Counted from the stretch's first letter, positions 1 to 12,240 are shown. The stretch: DNA of 64,000 nucleotides from Mycoplasma phocoeninasale (GCF_012934885.1 NZ_CP051480.1:372001-436000), one strand, 5' to 3'. Notes: generated by a model not told the origin, from the letters alone. Program-made: numbers and translations.

Positions 1-514
1 ATTTATCTTTCTTTTTCTCAGATAGTTTATTACTTAGAAGAAAGTTCTCGTACTGTTCCATGGTTTTATCAAGATTTTTCATCTCAGTTTGTGCCTTTTT
101 AGCTCATTTTTTTTGTTGAACTTTTAACTTAGCAGAAAAGGATTTAGGAATATTTTCGCGAGGAATTCTTTTTAATCTTAATCCATATTTAATATTGTTT
201 TCTACGTTCAGATGTGGAAAGAGCGCATAATCTTGAAAGATTGTTGAAACATCTCTTTTGTGGGGGCTTAAATCTTTGATATCTTTACCATCAAATTTTA
301 CTTCCCCCCTTGTTACTCATTCAAAACCACCAATAATTCTTAAAATAGTAGTTTTTCCTGAGCCAGAAGGACCTAGCAAGGTGATAAATTCGCCTTTGTT
401 AATTGACAGATTAACATTATCTAAAACGGTTTTGTCATCATATTCTTTAACAATATCGACAAGCTCAATGATTGGGATGTCTTGGCCATTATTTTTTTTC
501 ATTTTATTTTCCAT
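1..514 (-). CDS. potA: Spermidine/putrescine ABC transporter ATP-binding protein PotA (partial, 3' end outside window)
   Basis: ATPase that powers polyamine import at the inner face of the membrane. The first 171 codons are visible. After a short polar start they contain the Walker A motif GPSGSGKTT near residue 50 and a Q-loop region ([11 protein letters not shown]) typical of the PotA/CysA importer ATPases. An in-frame TGA at 320-322 must be read as Trp. Beyond about residue 110 the sequence is Lys/Gln/Glu-rich and coiled-coil-like, an insertion seen in mycoplasma PotA proteins; the signature and Walker B motifs lie outside the window. It follows the PotD-like gene by 23 bases on the same strand, so the two are probably co-transcribed. 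The start could also be the second Met, four codons downstream. Confidence 0.88.
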
Positions 515-537
515 ATGTAATCCTATTCTATTCTCAA

Positions 538-2196
538 CTATGATTTAGTTGTTTCGTAATAATAATCAATAATATTGGTTCTTAATCTTAAATGAATCGG
601 TTGATAAGTCCGATAATTGGTATCGTGATCTTGACCGGCATTAAAAATTTTAATTGCGTTTTTGTTTGGTTTTTTATTTTCATCGAGGAAATATCATTCT
701 CTTAAAAATTTATTAGTATTTTCATAAGCTGGAGTGTAATTAATAACATCAAAATTTTCAATGAACGGTAAATTTTGACTACTAAACCCTGCTTTGAATT
801 CATCATAATATTCTTTATAAAAATTTGGGTCTATTTCCGAGACTTTTTTGGCAATTTTCATTTCACTATCATTAAATAAATTCTTAGTTATGAAATTACT
901 ATTGTTTATTTTTTTGCTAATTAATGTGTACACTTCTTGCAAATATAGAGTCTCAATTTCTGCTTTTGTGGCAACTGCATTCTTAAATAAAGTTTCATTT
1001 AAGGTGTCGAGCAGTGTATTCAGCTCATCATCGTCAGTATCTCTTGAGACAATTCAAGCGTCAATATTCATGTATGAATTTTGTGGCCTGATAAACGAAA
1101 CGTGAGGTTCTGGCCCCAGTCTTTCAAAATTATCTTCGCCATAATATGCATCTAATGCATCGCCATTATACATAATTGAAATGTCAGCTTTTCCATTTTT
1201 TGGTTCAATAATTGTGCTGACAAGTTCTTGTCCATCAGTTACCAGTTTGTTGAAATTAGATTCTTTGATACTGTGCCCTGTTCCATTTTTAACGAGTTCT
1301 AGAAAAGAATTCATAATGTATTTATAATTGTCTTTATCTAAATCTTTTCATAGTTCACCATTTTTCTGTGATAGGTCACCATTTTCATAAGCATAGAATT
1401 GACCAATCATGGCATTATCTTGGAATCAGTTTGTTCAATAAACTCGTGGAATTTTATATTTACTAGTTAAAGTTTTTAAAATATCAAATCAAGTTCTTTG
1501 TTCGTTAACATCGTCAAATGAGACACCATCTTTTATATTATTTCGATCAGTTGTTTCATTTTTTTCTTTGTCAATATTATAAACAATTAGCTTGTCTAAA
1601 ATAAAATAAGGGATTAGAAACTGATAGTAATTATCGACACCGACTCTGCCATCAATTTCAAAACCGATTACCTCATTTTTATCATTGTAATAAAGGAAAG
1701 GAATAAAATCAGAGTATGCGATTTTATCTCAATCATTTTGAATAATATTATTTGGATTTTTCTGTTTAATCTCAGCAATTATTCAATCATTGAAAATTTT
1801 AAAATTATTTTTTAGAATTTGAGGATAGTGTTCCAAAATCTCTTCGTCATTTTTAAAGTCTTTACCAAAAACTCTAGAAAAATCAATTTTTCTTAATTTT
1901 TTGTCGACTATTAGCTGAGCAATTTGATAATCACTTCCTATTCCAGCAACAGCCTTTTTATTGTTGATGGCCCGCGTTAGCTCATCTAAATTAGTAAAGG
2001 CATGGTATGAATATTTTTGTTTTAATTTTGCGATTGTTTTAGTATTTAAATACGATTCGTAGTTATAAATACTAACTTTAAAAGGCGATAAAATTTTAAT
2101 TGATAAAATTGATACAAAAATCACAAACATAATAACAGATAAAATTGATATTAAAATTACCTTAAGTTTATGATTTATTGCTAAATATTTTTTCAT
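538..2196 (-). CDS. potD: PotD-like polyamine-binding protein, membrane-anchored
   Basis: A 552-residue protein with one hydrophobic segment near the N-terminus (about residues 11-33) and no lipobox cysteine, so it is probably anchored by an uncleaved helix with the bulk outside. Just after the helix is a YNYESYLN stretch, the usual first strand of PotD/PotF-type solute-binding proteins. Later segments ([22 protein letters not shown]) also fit the periplasmic-binding fold. Several TGA codons are read as Trp. Its ATG directly abuts the era stop codon, and potA follows 23 bases downstream, which supports a polyamine importer. The substrate is inferred from family and context, not from binding residues. 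Confidence 0.78.
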
Positions 2197-3084
2197 TTAA
2201 TAACCTAATTTGTTGATTTTGCTTTCATTATCCACCCAGTTTTCATTTAATTTAACCCGTATTGTCAAATATATTTTATTTTGGAATAGTGTTTCCATTT
2301 TCTTTCTTGAAATCATTGATATTTTTTTGATAAGTGATCCACCTTTTCCAATAACAATCATTTTTTGTGATTCTTTCTTAACATAGATTGTAGCATTTAT
2401 TACATAAGTACCGTTTTCTTCTTTAGGTTCTCTAAACTCATCAATTTCTACTGCGATTGAGTGTGGTAGTTCTTCATATAGATTTTTAATTGCGCTTTCA
2501 CGGATGATTTCTTTTGCCATAAAACGAAGTGATACATCACTTAGTTGGTCTTCATCATAAAAAGGTTCTGAATCATATGCAAATTTTTTAATTTCGTTAA
2601 TCAGATCACGGTAAGTATTAGTATAGGTTTTACCAACACCTAATATCTTTTCAAATCCTAGATCTTTAAGTTGCATAGCTTTTTGGCTTAATGTTTCCAT
2701 GTTATTTTCTAGATCAATTTTTGAAATAACAGCAATTTTATTAGTTATGTGTTCATTATTAATTTTTTCAATGATAAATTTATCACCTTTTCCGATTTCT
2801 TCATTAGCTGGAGTAACAAATAAAACCAAATCAGCTTCATTAAAGGTGGCATATGATTTGCTATTTAATTTTTCTGATATTAAATGCTCAGCTTTATGAA
2901 TTCCGGGAGTATCAATAAATATCAATTGATAGTCCTCATCATTATATATTCCACGGATTTGATCTCTTGTTGTTTGTGCTACTTTGCTAACAATTGAAAG
3001 ATCATAATCAAGTAATGTATTTAAAATGGTGCTTTTTCCCACATTAGGTCTTCCAACTAGCGACACGATACAAATTTTTTTCAT
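2197..3084 (-). CDS. era: GTPase Era
   Basis: Ribosome-associated GTPase needed for 16S rRNA 3'-end maturation and 30S assembly. The 295-residue length is normal. G1 is GRPNVGKST near the N-terminus and G3 is DTPGIHK. The G4 motif reads SKID in place of the usual NKxD. The C-terminal third carries the KH RNA-binding domain, including VIGKGGSLIKKI. ybeY lies 18 bases upstream on the same strand, a common pairing of two 16S maturation factors. The stop codon TAA is immediately followed by the ATG of the PotD-like gene. Confidence 0.96.
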   Translation of the reverse strand: MKKICIVSLVGRPNVGKSTILNTLLDYDLSIVSKVAQTTRDQIRGIYNDEDYQLIFIDTPGIHKAEHLISEKLNSKSYATFNEADLVLFVTPANEEIGKGDKFIIEKINNEHITNKIAVISKIDLENNMETLSQKAMQLKDLGFEKILGVGKTYTNTYRDLINEIKKFAYDSEPFYDEDQLSDVSLRFMAKEIIRESAIKNLYEELPHSIAVEIDEFREPKEENGTYVINATIYVKKESQKMIVIGKGGSLIKKISMISRKKMETLFQNKIYLTIRVKLNENWVDNESKINKLGY

Positions 3085-3102
3085 AATTATTCCTCACTTT
3101 TA

Positions 3103-3561
3103 TTAACTATTTTCTCTACTAATTTTTAATTTCTTCATAATATTATCAACATGACCATTCATTACTTTTGCTTCATCTTCAGTGATATGGTCGAAACCAA
3201 ATAAATGTGCGATGCCATGCGCGAATATATAACAAAATTCCCTTTTTAAACTATGATTAAATTTTTTGGCTTGTTGTTTTATCTTTCATGGGGAGATAAT
3301 AATTTGTCCCAATTCTCTTTCATCTAGAAAGTCAAGTTCATGTTCTTCATTAAATGGAAAACTTAAGATATCAGTTGTGTAGTTCTTTTGCCGGTATTGA
3401 TAATTTAATTTTTTCATCTTTCAACGAGTGACAAATAGGACATCCACATGTAAATCTTTTTTGGATAAAAATTCGAGTTTAGCTTCTTCTAAAATCTTAA
3501 TAAATTCTCCCAGAAAATTGAAGCGATAAAAACTCCTATTTTTAAACATTAATTTATTCAT
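3103..3561 (-). CDS. ybeY: Endoribonuclease YbeY (16S rRNA maturation)
   Basis: A 152-residue metalloenzyme of the UPF0054 family that takes part in 16S rRNA 3'-end processing and ribosome quality control. The zinc-binding motif is clear near residue 118 as HGIAHLFGFDH (consensus HGxLHLxGYDH), and the upstream TDILSFPF segment is also characteristic. TGA codons at two places encode Trp, so the gene is split under the standard code. It lies directly upstream of era, as in many Firmicutes. The start is the ATG at 3561, which gives the normal family length. Confidence 0.93.
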
Positions 3562-3617
3562 ATTTGTATATTATAAATAATATTTTTATATTTGTAAAAA
3601 TTACAAAAATCTTTTTA

Positions 3618-5657
3618 TTAAAAAACTAATTTATTATAAGAATTATTAATGATGAACCTATTTACATGGCTGATTTCAATAAATAGGCAATTATCTTGAA
3701 ATTTTCTTATTTTTTCGCTAATTTTATGAAAGCTCTCTTCAGAAAAGTTTTCAAATATTTCATCTAAACAGATTACTCTATATTTTTTACAAAACAAACG
3801 CATAATTGAAATAAATTGTTGTTGACCACTTGATAAATTTGTGCCATAATTTTCGATTTTGTATCGTAAATTCAATTTAAAAATATTAAAAATTTCAGCA
3901 AGGTTATATCTTTGATATGCATCAATAAATATTTCTACTTTCTTTGCATCATTTTGAGTAATTATATTTAGTAAGTTATCACTATCAAAATATTCGGAAT
4001 CGTTGTTTAAATAAATTTGCTCTCTTCATTGCTTTAAATTAATATTTTTAATGCTAATCCCATCAATTAAAATATCTCCAGAGGTATGTGAATAAAGTTG
4101 CCAAAGAATTTTGAGCAATGTTGATTTCCCAGAACCATTTGAGCCAATCAAATGAGTGTGGTTATCAATTTCATAATTCAGATTTTGAAAAATTGGTATT
4201 GATCCATAAGAAAATTCTAAATTTTTAAAAGCAATAGTGTTGATTTCTGGGCACTCGATGGCCACTAGGTTTTTTTCTGACTTGATATTTAAATTAAATA
4301 AGAACTTTAATCTTAAAATTCCGATCTTATTAATTGAAATGCCACTAATCAAACTAGACATGTTTTTTGTCGGTGAATTTAGAAGAGTGAAAATGGTAGA
4401 AATTAGTGATAGATTTGCTATATTGATTTTTTTTGCAATGAACAGTATTGCCCCATAGTATAAGATAAACATTTGAACAACAGTAAAAAGAAAGTCATTG
4501 AATGTATTGATGCCCGTGTCAATCTTGAAAATTAATTGCTGATAGTTTATTGAATCATCTAAGATTTTTTTAAAATCTTGAATTTTTCAAGCCATATATT
4601 CTTGATTCCAACGGTTGTTTCAATTAAGAAAAACGCCATTTATGTTTTGGATTTGATTAATTTTTTTAATTATTAATCGACTATAATTCATTCTTATTCT
4701 TTGAAATCCAAGCAAGGAAATGATAAATACAATCAAGCAGTAGCAAATGGCAATATATAAGATAATTTTATTCAAAATTCCCAGTATTATGCCGGCAGAG
4801 AGAAAAATAACGAGGTTATTGAGCGAAAAAAGTAATAAGTTAGTTTTATACTCAACAATCTGGGGAACTAGGCTTATAGTAGATAAAAATTCATTTTGTG
4901 ATATTTTATTCAATTGTATTTCTGGCGCCCTACTGATATCTTGCTGAAGTTTTTCATAAATTCTTTTTTCATAATTTGAGCTAACTCTAAATTTTAAAAT
5001 TTTGTTCAATCAGCTCATTAAAAAGCGAAGTATTACTATTCATAAGAAGATAACAAAAATTATTAAAAATTTATTGTGTTGTTTACTGTCAAATAAAGCT
5101 TCAAAAATATATTTTGAATAAAAGCTACCAACAAATGAAAAAAGTTGAGTAAGTATGACAAGCAAAAAAATCACAATTCATTTATGATATTCATATTTAA
5201 CAGGGATACTATAATTCTGTTTTGGTATCGAGTTTTTTTGAAAGTTATTGTCTTGATCTTTTTTGACAATGATAATAAAATTATTGTAATATCTTTCTAG
5301 CTCATCATTAGCCAAAAAATATCTCCCTCGTACTGAATCAACTAGTCAAAATCCTTTCCTAGTTTTGCTTTCAAATATAACATAATGCTGCCCTTGCTCA
5401 AGGTTCAAAATGGTAGCATATTCTTGGTCAATATTAATTTTTAAAAATGACTCAAAATCACCCTCTAAAATTTCTATTTTAAGTCCAATTTTATTTTCCA
5501 GTTCTTTAAATGAAAATAACGAAATACCATTTTCATCATATTTAGCATTAACCTTTAGATAATTTATGTCACAAAGTTTATTGTAATATTCTCTAAAGAA
5601 AGCCTGCAGCACAAAAATTCCACAATCTTTAATATCAATTTGTTTTCCGATCCACAT
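3618..5657 (-). CDS. Peptidase-containing (C39) ABC exporter
   Basis: A 679-residue protein in one frame once TGA is read as Trp. An N-terminal C39 cysteine-peptidase domain has Cys12 in KDCG, His91 in GQHYVIF and Asp107 in LVDSVRG, so the catalytic triad looks intact. A membrane region follows from about residue 155 with several hydrophobic helices. The C-terminal ATPase has Walker A GSNGSGKST, signature LSSGQQQ, Walker B VICLDE and the H-loop ISHVNRF. This is the architecture of bacteriocin/ComA-type exporters that cleave a double-glycine leader while exporting a peptide. No small peptide gene with such a leader is visible next to it, so the substrate is unknown. It is divergent from the lipoprotein gene at 5771. 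Confidence 0.87.
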
Positions 5658-5733
5658 ATCTAAATTTTTATAGATATTATTTTTTTTAGTGGTAATTTAA
5701 TAAAAAAAGGCGAAAACGTTACTAATCTGGATA

Positions 5734-5762
5734 TTGTGATAGTTCGAAAAATTAGGTATAAT
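5734..5762 (+). promoter_or_regulatory. Promoter of the lipoprotein gene at 5771 (leaderless arrangement)
   Basis: TTGTGA at 5734-5739, a 17-base spacer and a perfect TATAAT at 5757-5762. Only eight bases separate the -10 box from the ATG, so the predicted transcription start falls on or within a base or two of the start codon. There is no Shine-Dalgarno sequence. The mRNA is therefore predicted to be leaderless. Confidence 0.65.
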
Positions 5763-5770
5763 TTTATAAT

Positions 5771-6661
5771 ATGAATAAAAAGCACAAAAATCGTAACAAA
5801 AAACTAGCAATCCTTGCCTTATCAGCCGCAGCAGTGATTCCATTAATTGCTGTAAGTTGTCAGTTTAATAGACCATCCGTAACTTTAAATGATGAAGCAG
5901 TTGCGTTGTTTGAAGAAAAAGGCTATCATGTTAAGGGATCAGCCAGCGCATTTAATTCCGATAACTATCAAACTAGCAACCCAATTCACCCTGATGACAT
6001 ATCATATAAAGTAAAAAAATTAAAATTTGATCAAGATGGAAAACCAATTTATATTTACGAACCAGGAAAAAAACCACAAGGTAATGAACCTCAACTTTAT
6101 GAAATAGAATTTGACAGCAATGGTCAACCAATTCGTGAAGGTGACTCTTTTAAATATAAAATTGGAAAAAATGGCTTACCAATTCCAACTGATATTCCAG
6201 AAAAAGGGCGTCCAATTCAAGCTTTTGACATTAATAATGAGTATGATTCAAAACATGTTTACAAGTTAAAAGAACAATTTAAATTTTTGAATACAGTGAA
6301 TTTTAGTGGGAGATATGATTATCGAATATTTTCATTTACTTGAAAAGAACTAAGTGAGTTCTTTCCTTCAGCGGCTTCATATAATTCCTATAGAAAGTAT
6401 CACGATAATCCCAAAGCACTTTTTTTAATTCTATACTGAATTTTAAAAAGTGATGAGGCAGCCCCAAATATTCAAAAGGAAGTCACCGATCCATCAGTTG
6501 CCGGTTTAGCAAGAATATCAAATGGCCGCGGTAGACCTTATAATTTCCCAATTGAAGAAGCACCCCTTCCTTACTTTCCTGGCGCCATTGCCTCAAAAGG
6601 TAGTACATATTTTTGAAAAGATGCTGCTGATCCAATTGTAGTTATTTTTGAACAACCATAA
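5771..6661 (+). CDS. Surface lipoprotein with short NG-x-PI repeats
   Basis: A 296-residue predicted lipoprotein. The basic N-terminus and hydrophobic stretch end in the lipobox IAVSC, with Cys30 as the modified residue. Residues about 80-160 contain a spaced micro-repeat: DQDGKPI, DSNGQPI and GKNGLPI, followed by EKGRPI. The C-terminal half is Trp- and aromatic-rich and needs TGA as Trp. No enzymatic motif is visible. It stands alone between the divergent C39 exporter and gltX, from which it is separated by 17 bases. It is probably surface exposed; the function is unknown. Confidence 0.82.
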
Positions 6662-6666
6662 GATAA

Positions 6667-8068
<1,402 letters not shown>

Positions 8069-8085
<17 letters not shown>

Positions 8086-8452
8086 ACTAATGACCAAATC
8101 ACTTAATAGTGATAATGGCATTGAAAATGTTTTTGAAACAGAATATGTGGACTATAGTGAAAGAACAGAAGACGAATTCATTGTTATTAATTTTACTGAT
8201 GAAAAGGATTTTAACTGCGAGGCCAAAATTTCACATTCTGATATTCATCTAGCCTATGCAGCACAGCGCCTTTATCTAAAAAAACATCAGCGAATAGTCA
8301 ATAAATTGATGCTCAATGAAAAAGAAGGTCTTAACTTAGAGTTTTATTTGAAAGAGGTTGAAATATCACCCAACATTATTGCCTTTTCATATGATATTCT
8401 ATCTGGCGGCGAAATTCTTGTGGAAAACCGCGCAGAAATGTTGATTAAATAA
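8069..8452 (+). CDS. Small conserved protein, possibly DUF1934-like
   Basis: Up to 127 residues; the ATG at 8069 overlaps gltX by 17 bases and an in-frame ATG at 8090 would give 120 residues without overlap. The sequence is soluble and beta-rich, with a C-terminal strand pair (FSYDILSGGEILVEN) that resembles the end of the DUF1934/YwiB calycin-like family. That resemblance is weak and comes from reading by eye. It is probably co-transcribed with gltX and is followed by a strong terminator hairpin. The function is unknown. Confidence 0.7.
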
Positions 8453-8480
8453 TTAAATTATTCACTTTTTAAAAATAATA

Positions 8481-8510
8481 ATTGCTTTTTTTAACAAAAG
8501 CAGTTTTTTA
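8481..8510 (+). terminator. Rho-independent terminator after the gltX operon
   Basis: Stem TGCTTTT (8483-8489) pairs with AAAAGCA (8496-8502) around a six-base loop and is followed by a run of six T. Confidence 0.75.
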
Positions 8511-8527
8511 ATATATTATTTTTTTAT

Positions 8528-9184
8528 ATGTTTAAAATAAATTATATTTCAGCAAATCTTACTTTTATGATAATTGGATATTTACTTGGATCAATTAGCT
8601 TTGGAATTATTATTGGTAAACTAAGAGGAAAAGATTTGAGAAAAGAAGGCTCAAACAATGCTGGAGCAACAAATGCCATGCGGGTTTTAGGTTTAAAATT
8701 TGGGGCCTTAGTTTTTATTTTAGATTTTCTAAAAAGTTATTTATCAATCATGCTTGCTTTTACGCTCAAGGCCTTAACTAAAAATATTTATATTATTCCA
8801 ATGCTAGCCGGCCTTGGGGCAATTATTGGTCATGTTTTTCCAATTTTTCATAATCTTAAAGGTGGCAAAGGTGTATCTTGTTTTATGGCAATGATTTTTG
8901 CTTTTGATTTTATGATCTTTACCATTTATGCTATGGTTTTTATCTTTATTGTTCTGGTGACAAAATATGTTTCTTTGGCCTCAACAATAACTTCAGCAAC
9001 AGTCCCATTTATTGGTTTTGTTCGTCCGCTTTATTTTAATTCATCGCTTGGCTTTCTACAAGCAAACACGATTTATCCAATTCATACGATAGTTTTGATT
9101 CTTGGAGCAATTATTATTGTAATAAAACATATTCCTAATTACATTAGGCTATTCAACCATCAAGAAAATAAACTTAAGTTATAA
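8528..9184 (+). CDS. plsY: Acyl-phosphate glycerol-3-phosphate acyltransferase PlsY
   Basis: Integral membrane enzyme that makes lysophosphatidate from acyl-phosphate and glycerol-3-phosphate, the first step of phospholipid synthesis. The 218-residue protein has five to six hydrophobic helices. It carries the family motifs LLGSISFG, the glycine-rich EGSNNAGATN loop and GGKGV. No Shine-Dalgarno sequence is seen: a TATATTAT -10-like stretch ends about eight bases before the ATG, so translation may be leaderless. fmt starts eight bases after its stop. Confidence 0.96.
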   Translation: MFKINYISANLTFMIIGYLLGSISFGIIIGKLRGKDLRKEGSNNAGATNAMRVLGLKFGALVFILDFLKSYLSIMLAFTLKALTKNIYIIPMLAGLGAIIGHVFPIFHNLKGGKGVSCFMAMIFAFDFMIFTIYAMVFIFIVLVTKYVSLASTITSATVPFIGFVRPLYFNSSLGFLQANTIYPIHTIVLILGAIIIVIKHIPNYIRLFNHQENKLKL

Positions 9185-9191
9185 TTTTATT

Positions 9192-10049
9192 ATGACAAAA
9201 AAAATAAGATTAGTTTTAGCTGGAACAGGTAAGTTTTCAGCACAAGTTTTTAGACAATTAATTAACGATTCACGCTTTGAAATCATTTGTTTAATTAGTC
9301 AACCTAATAAAAAACTAGACAGAAATAAGCAACCTATTATGACTGATGTCGCTAAGCTGGCAAGGGAATTTAGTATTAATCTATATCAACCTAATAAAAT
9401 CAGTGAAATTCTTGAAGATCTCAAAAAAGTGGAATTTGACTTTTTTATGACGGCTGCTTTTGGACAATTTATTCCAAATAGTATTTTAGCTCTTCCAAAG
9501 TGTCTACCATTGAATGTTCATGGTAGTATTTTAGAAAAATACCGTGGTGCTTCACCAATCCAGTATGCGCTGTTAAATGATGATAAAGTTACTGGTATAA
9601 CCCTAATTGAAATGGTTGCCAAAATGGATGCTGGCGATATGCTAAAAAAAGCAGTAGTGGAGGTTAAACCAACTGATACAGCACTAGAATTATTTGACAA
9701 ATTAGGCAAGATTACTGCCGAAAATATTAGTCAGTGGTTAATTGATATTTATAATGGTAATTTTATTAGAGAAGTACAAGACGAATCAAAAGTTACATTA
9801 GCTCCTAAAATCCAAAATGAAGAAGCACAACTATTTGCTGATGATAGCTGTCAAGATGCTTTGAATAAGATTAGAGCATTTAATGACCAACCAGGGGCGT
9901 TTATGATGTATCGAGAAAAGAGATTAAAGATTTATCGTGCTTCTAAAGAAAAAATTAAGACACCATTGGTAATTGATTTTAAAGATGGCAAATTATATTT
10001 ACAGGAATATCAATTTGAAGGCAAAAAGAAAGTTACACATGAAGTTTAA
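9192..10049 (+). CDS. fmt: Methionyl-tRNA formyltransferase
   Basis: Formylates Met-tRNAi for translation initiation. The 285-residue protein has the catalytic-domain signature NVHGSILEKYRGASPIQ at about residues 108-124, with the N-H-D triad in part visible. The C-terminal OB-like domain looks shortened relative to the roughly 310 residues of other bacteria. It is preceded by plsY (7-base gap) and overlaps the start of ung by 11 bases, so the three genes form one operon. Confidence 0.95.
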   Translation: MTKKIRLVLAGTGKFSAQVFRQLINDSRFEIICLISQPNKKLDRNKQPIMTDVAKLAREFSINLYQPNKISEILEDLKKVEFDFFMTAAFGQFIPNSILALPKCLPLNVHGSILEKYRGASPIQYALLNDDKVTGITLIEMVAKMDAGDMLKKAVVEVKPTDTALELFDKLGKITAENISQWLIDIYNGNFIREVQDESKVTLAPKIQNEEAQLFADDSCQDALNKIRAFNDQPGAFMMYREKRLKIYRASKEKIKTPLVIDFKDGKLYLQEYQFEGKKKVTHEV

Positions 10050-10683
10050 TTTCATTGACTTTTTCAATCGTCAAAAGCCGCAAGAATACTTTAAAAAACT
10101 AACAGAAAATTTAAAAGGTAGAAATATTACTCCGCCAAAAAGGCGTATCTTTTTTGCACTTGAGAATTTTGATTTTGATAATTTGAAGGTAATTATCATT
10201 GGTCAAGATCCTTACCCTGGTGAAAATGTTGCTGATGGTCTCTGCTTTTCATCAAATGAAAAAAAGACTCCAGCTTCGCTTCTAAATATTTTCAAAGAAA
10301 TTAAAAGCTCATATCCAGAGTGCAGTTTTAGCACTAACAATTTGGATAATTGAAAAAAGCAAGGAGTTCTACTACTTAATAGTATTTTAACAAATGAAGT
10401 TGGTAGAACACTAGCACATAAAAACATCGGATGAGAAACTTTTACTTTAAATTTATTGTCAAAGATTAATGCACACTATAATAATGTTATTTATTTAATC
10501 TTAGGCAACTATGCTAAAAACTTTATCAAGAGTTTAGATTTAACTAATCAAATTGTTTTATCTACATCTCATCCATCGCCATTAGGAGTTAATGCTGGCT
10601 TTAAGGGCTCAAAAATATTTGAGAAAGTTAATGATAAATTAAAAGAGCTTAATAAAAGTCCTATTGACTGGTCAACTAGATAA
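10039..10683 (+). CDS. ung: Uracil-DNA glycosylase (family 1)
   Basis: Removes uracil from DNA in base-excision repair. The protein has 214 residues when started at the ATG at 10039, which overlaps fmt by 11 bases; upstream Met codons lie inside fmt and would add non-family sequence. Motif A is GQDPYPG, with the catalytic Asp and the stacking Tyr, and Pro where E. coli has His; the same change occurs in actinobacterial Ung. Motif B is HPSPLG with the catalytic His. TGA at 10351-10353 and two further sites are Trp. Confidence 0.95.
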
Positions 10684-10696
10684 ATTAAGTATTAAA

Positions 10697-10740
10697 AAAA
10701 TCAATTCACTGTTTTATTTTTGGTGAATGATTTTTATTTT
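10697..10740. terminator. Bidirectional terminator between ung and the minus-strand lipoprotein
   Basis: AATCAATTCAC (10699-10709) pairs with GTGAATGATT (10723-10732) with one bulged A. A-runs lie on the left and T-runs on the right, so it can serve both converging genes. Confidence 0.75.
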
Positions 10741-10752
10741 ATAGTTCTAATT

Positions 10753-11730
10753 CTATAAGGTTATAAAGTATTTTAGGCTTTCATCCCCTTCATTTAGTTT
10801 TAAAGATTTTTTATCTTTTAAATAGTTATCGTATTGATCAAAATCAAATCCTGGAACCCAATAATATTTAATACCTTCAGTATTTGTTATCTTCACACCC
10901 AAAAGATGAACTTTAAATTTAACATTATTTTCTACCTTTTTTCTATTGATTTGATACTTAGCATAATAAGTATTTGAGTTTTTTTCTATTTTTTCTTCTC
11001 TTGAGGTTCTTAAATATTTTATTTTCTTTTCATCACTTGTTATGTAAACAATGAATTGTATTTTTTCTCCAGCTATAAATTCTCTGTTTTTAAGACTAAA
11101 TACAAATCCGTTTTGTTTAAGTGTAACATTTTCTATGGTAATGGAGTCTTTAGCCATTTTTTTAGTTTCATCTATATTTTCTAGAGTATTAATTTTGTTT
11201 ACTTCTTCTTCAAATTCTTTAGTTAATCCATTATCTGCTAAATATTTTTTAAGATCTTCTGTCTTTTTCTCAAATTCCTTGAATTCTCTTTTCACTCTAT
11301 ATATGTCTTCAAAAGATTTGATAGCATCAACTCTGGTTTCAAATTTTTTAGATAAGGAAGCGTTTTCATTAATAATTGAAACTAGATTTGCCTTTTCAGA
11401 ATTATAGTAATCAAATATTATTTTGGCATCTGAATTTTTATTCATTTTGTTGATTACTCCAATAAATTCTTTGTATTTTTCTTCATTTTCGGCATTTAAA
11501 CCCTTAACAAAGTTTTCTAATGTTAACTTAACTAAGGCTTTTGTCTCTGGAGATTCATCATTTCTTTCTACTAAATCACTAGGCTTTTCTGGCTTTGTGT
11601 CTATAGGCTTGCTTTTATCTTCACCATCGCCATCTATAATTTTAATAGTTCCGCATGATGCTGCAATTAAAGGCAGGGCAAAGGTAGCTAAAGATAGGGC
11701 AGCTAATCATTTAAATTTTTTCATTTTCAT
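10753..11730 (-). CDS. Lipoprotein with coiled-coil middle and beta-rich C-terminal domain
   Basis: A 325-residue predicted lipoprotein. The signal peptide runs FKWLAALSLATFALPLIAASC, with Cys26 in the lipobox; one of the Trp residues is encoded by TGA. A Pro/Lys/Asp linker is followed by a charged helical region (about residues 70-195) and a C-terminal domain with motifs FVFSLKNREF and KVHLLGVKI. The C-terminal domain aligns by eye with the end of the neighbouring lipoprotein at 12241 (FKFNLENRVI, IYFYGVSIY). The two are therefore divergent paralogues in the same orientation. Function is unknown; likely surface exposed. Confidence 0.82.
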
Positions 11731-12240
11731 ATTTATTCCTTAATTTCTATTATGATTTTCATCTAAATTTGACTAAATCTAATTTTATTTATATTATCTA
11801 CTAGAATTTTATTGGAATAAAATTGCTATTATTCTTATTTTAAGAGTAAATCTTCATTCTAATTTTTATTCTAAAAATTATAATGAATAATTCAAAATAT
11901 TTTGTTTTTTGATATAAAATCATCATTTTTAAATATAAAAGGTAACTCCGTACTAAAAAAAGTTATATTTTTTACTGTAAATATAACATTATAAGAGAAT
12001 AAATTCTGTTAAATTTCAATGAATTCTTTGGATTTGTCAAAGAAATTAAAGAATAGATATTTATATTTCATAAGTGATTTTAATCAAGTACTTTTTTTCA
12101 ATATACAAAATCAAAAAATAATTGGCTATTGATTAGCTAAAAATAAATATACCTAAAATAGTTTTAAATTTAGAATTTATAAACAAAAAAACAACTTCAA
12201 AAAAAGTTATTTTTATAATGTTTATAAATTATGTATTTTT
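11731..12240. other. AT-rich intergenic region upstream of the lipoprotein at 10753
   Basis: No coding frame of useful length with any family resemblance. It presumably contains the promoter for the minus-strand lipoprotein. A perfect nine-base inverted repeat (GTTATATTT, eight-base loop, AAATATAAC) lies at 11962-11987; its role is unclear. Confidence 0.5.
12181..12208 (-). terminator. Weak terminator of the repeat lipoprotein
   Basis: Read on the minus strand, a five-base stem AACTT/AAGTT with a six-base loop (12193-12208) is followed by a T-rich run. The stem is short, so this is only a candidate. Confidence 0.4.

Noticed and set aside
538-2196. Several separate small genes in this stretch
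   Set aside because: All fragments share one frame and are joined when TGA is read as Trp.
2600-2770. Era G4 motif reading SKID as a sign of inactivity
   Set aside because: The Lys and Asp that contact the base are kept and all other motifs are intact.
10195-10260. Defective catalytic motif in Ung (GQDPYP in place of GQDPYH)
   Set aside because: The same Pro variant is known in actinobacterial Ung, and the catalytic Asp, Tyr and His remain.
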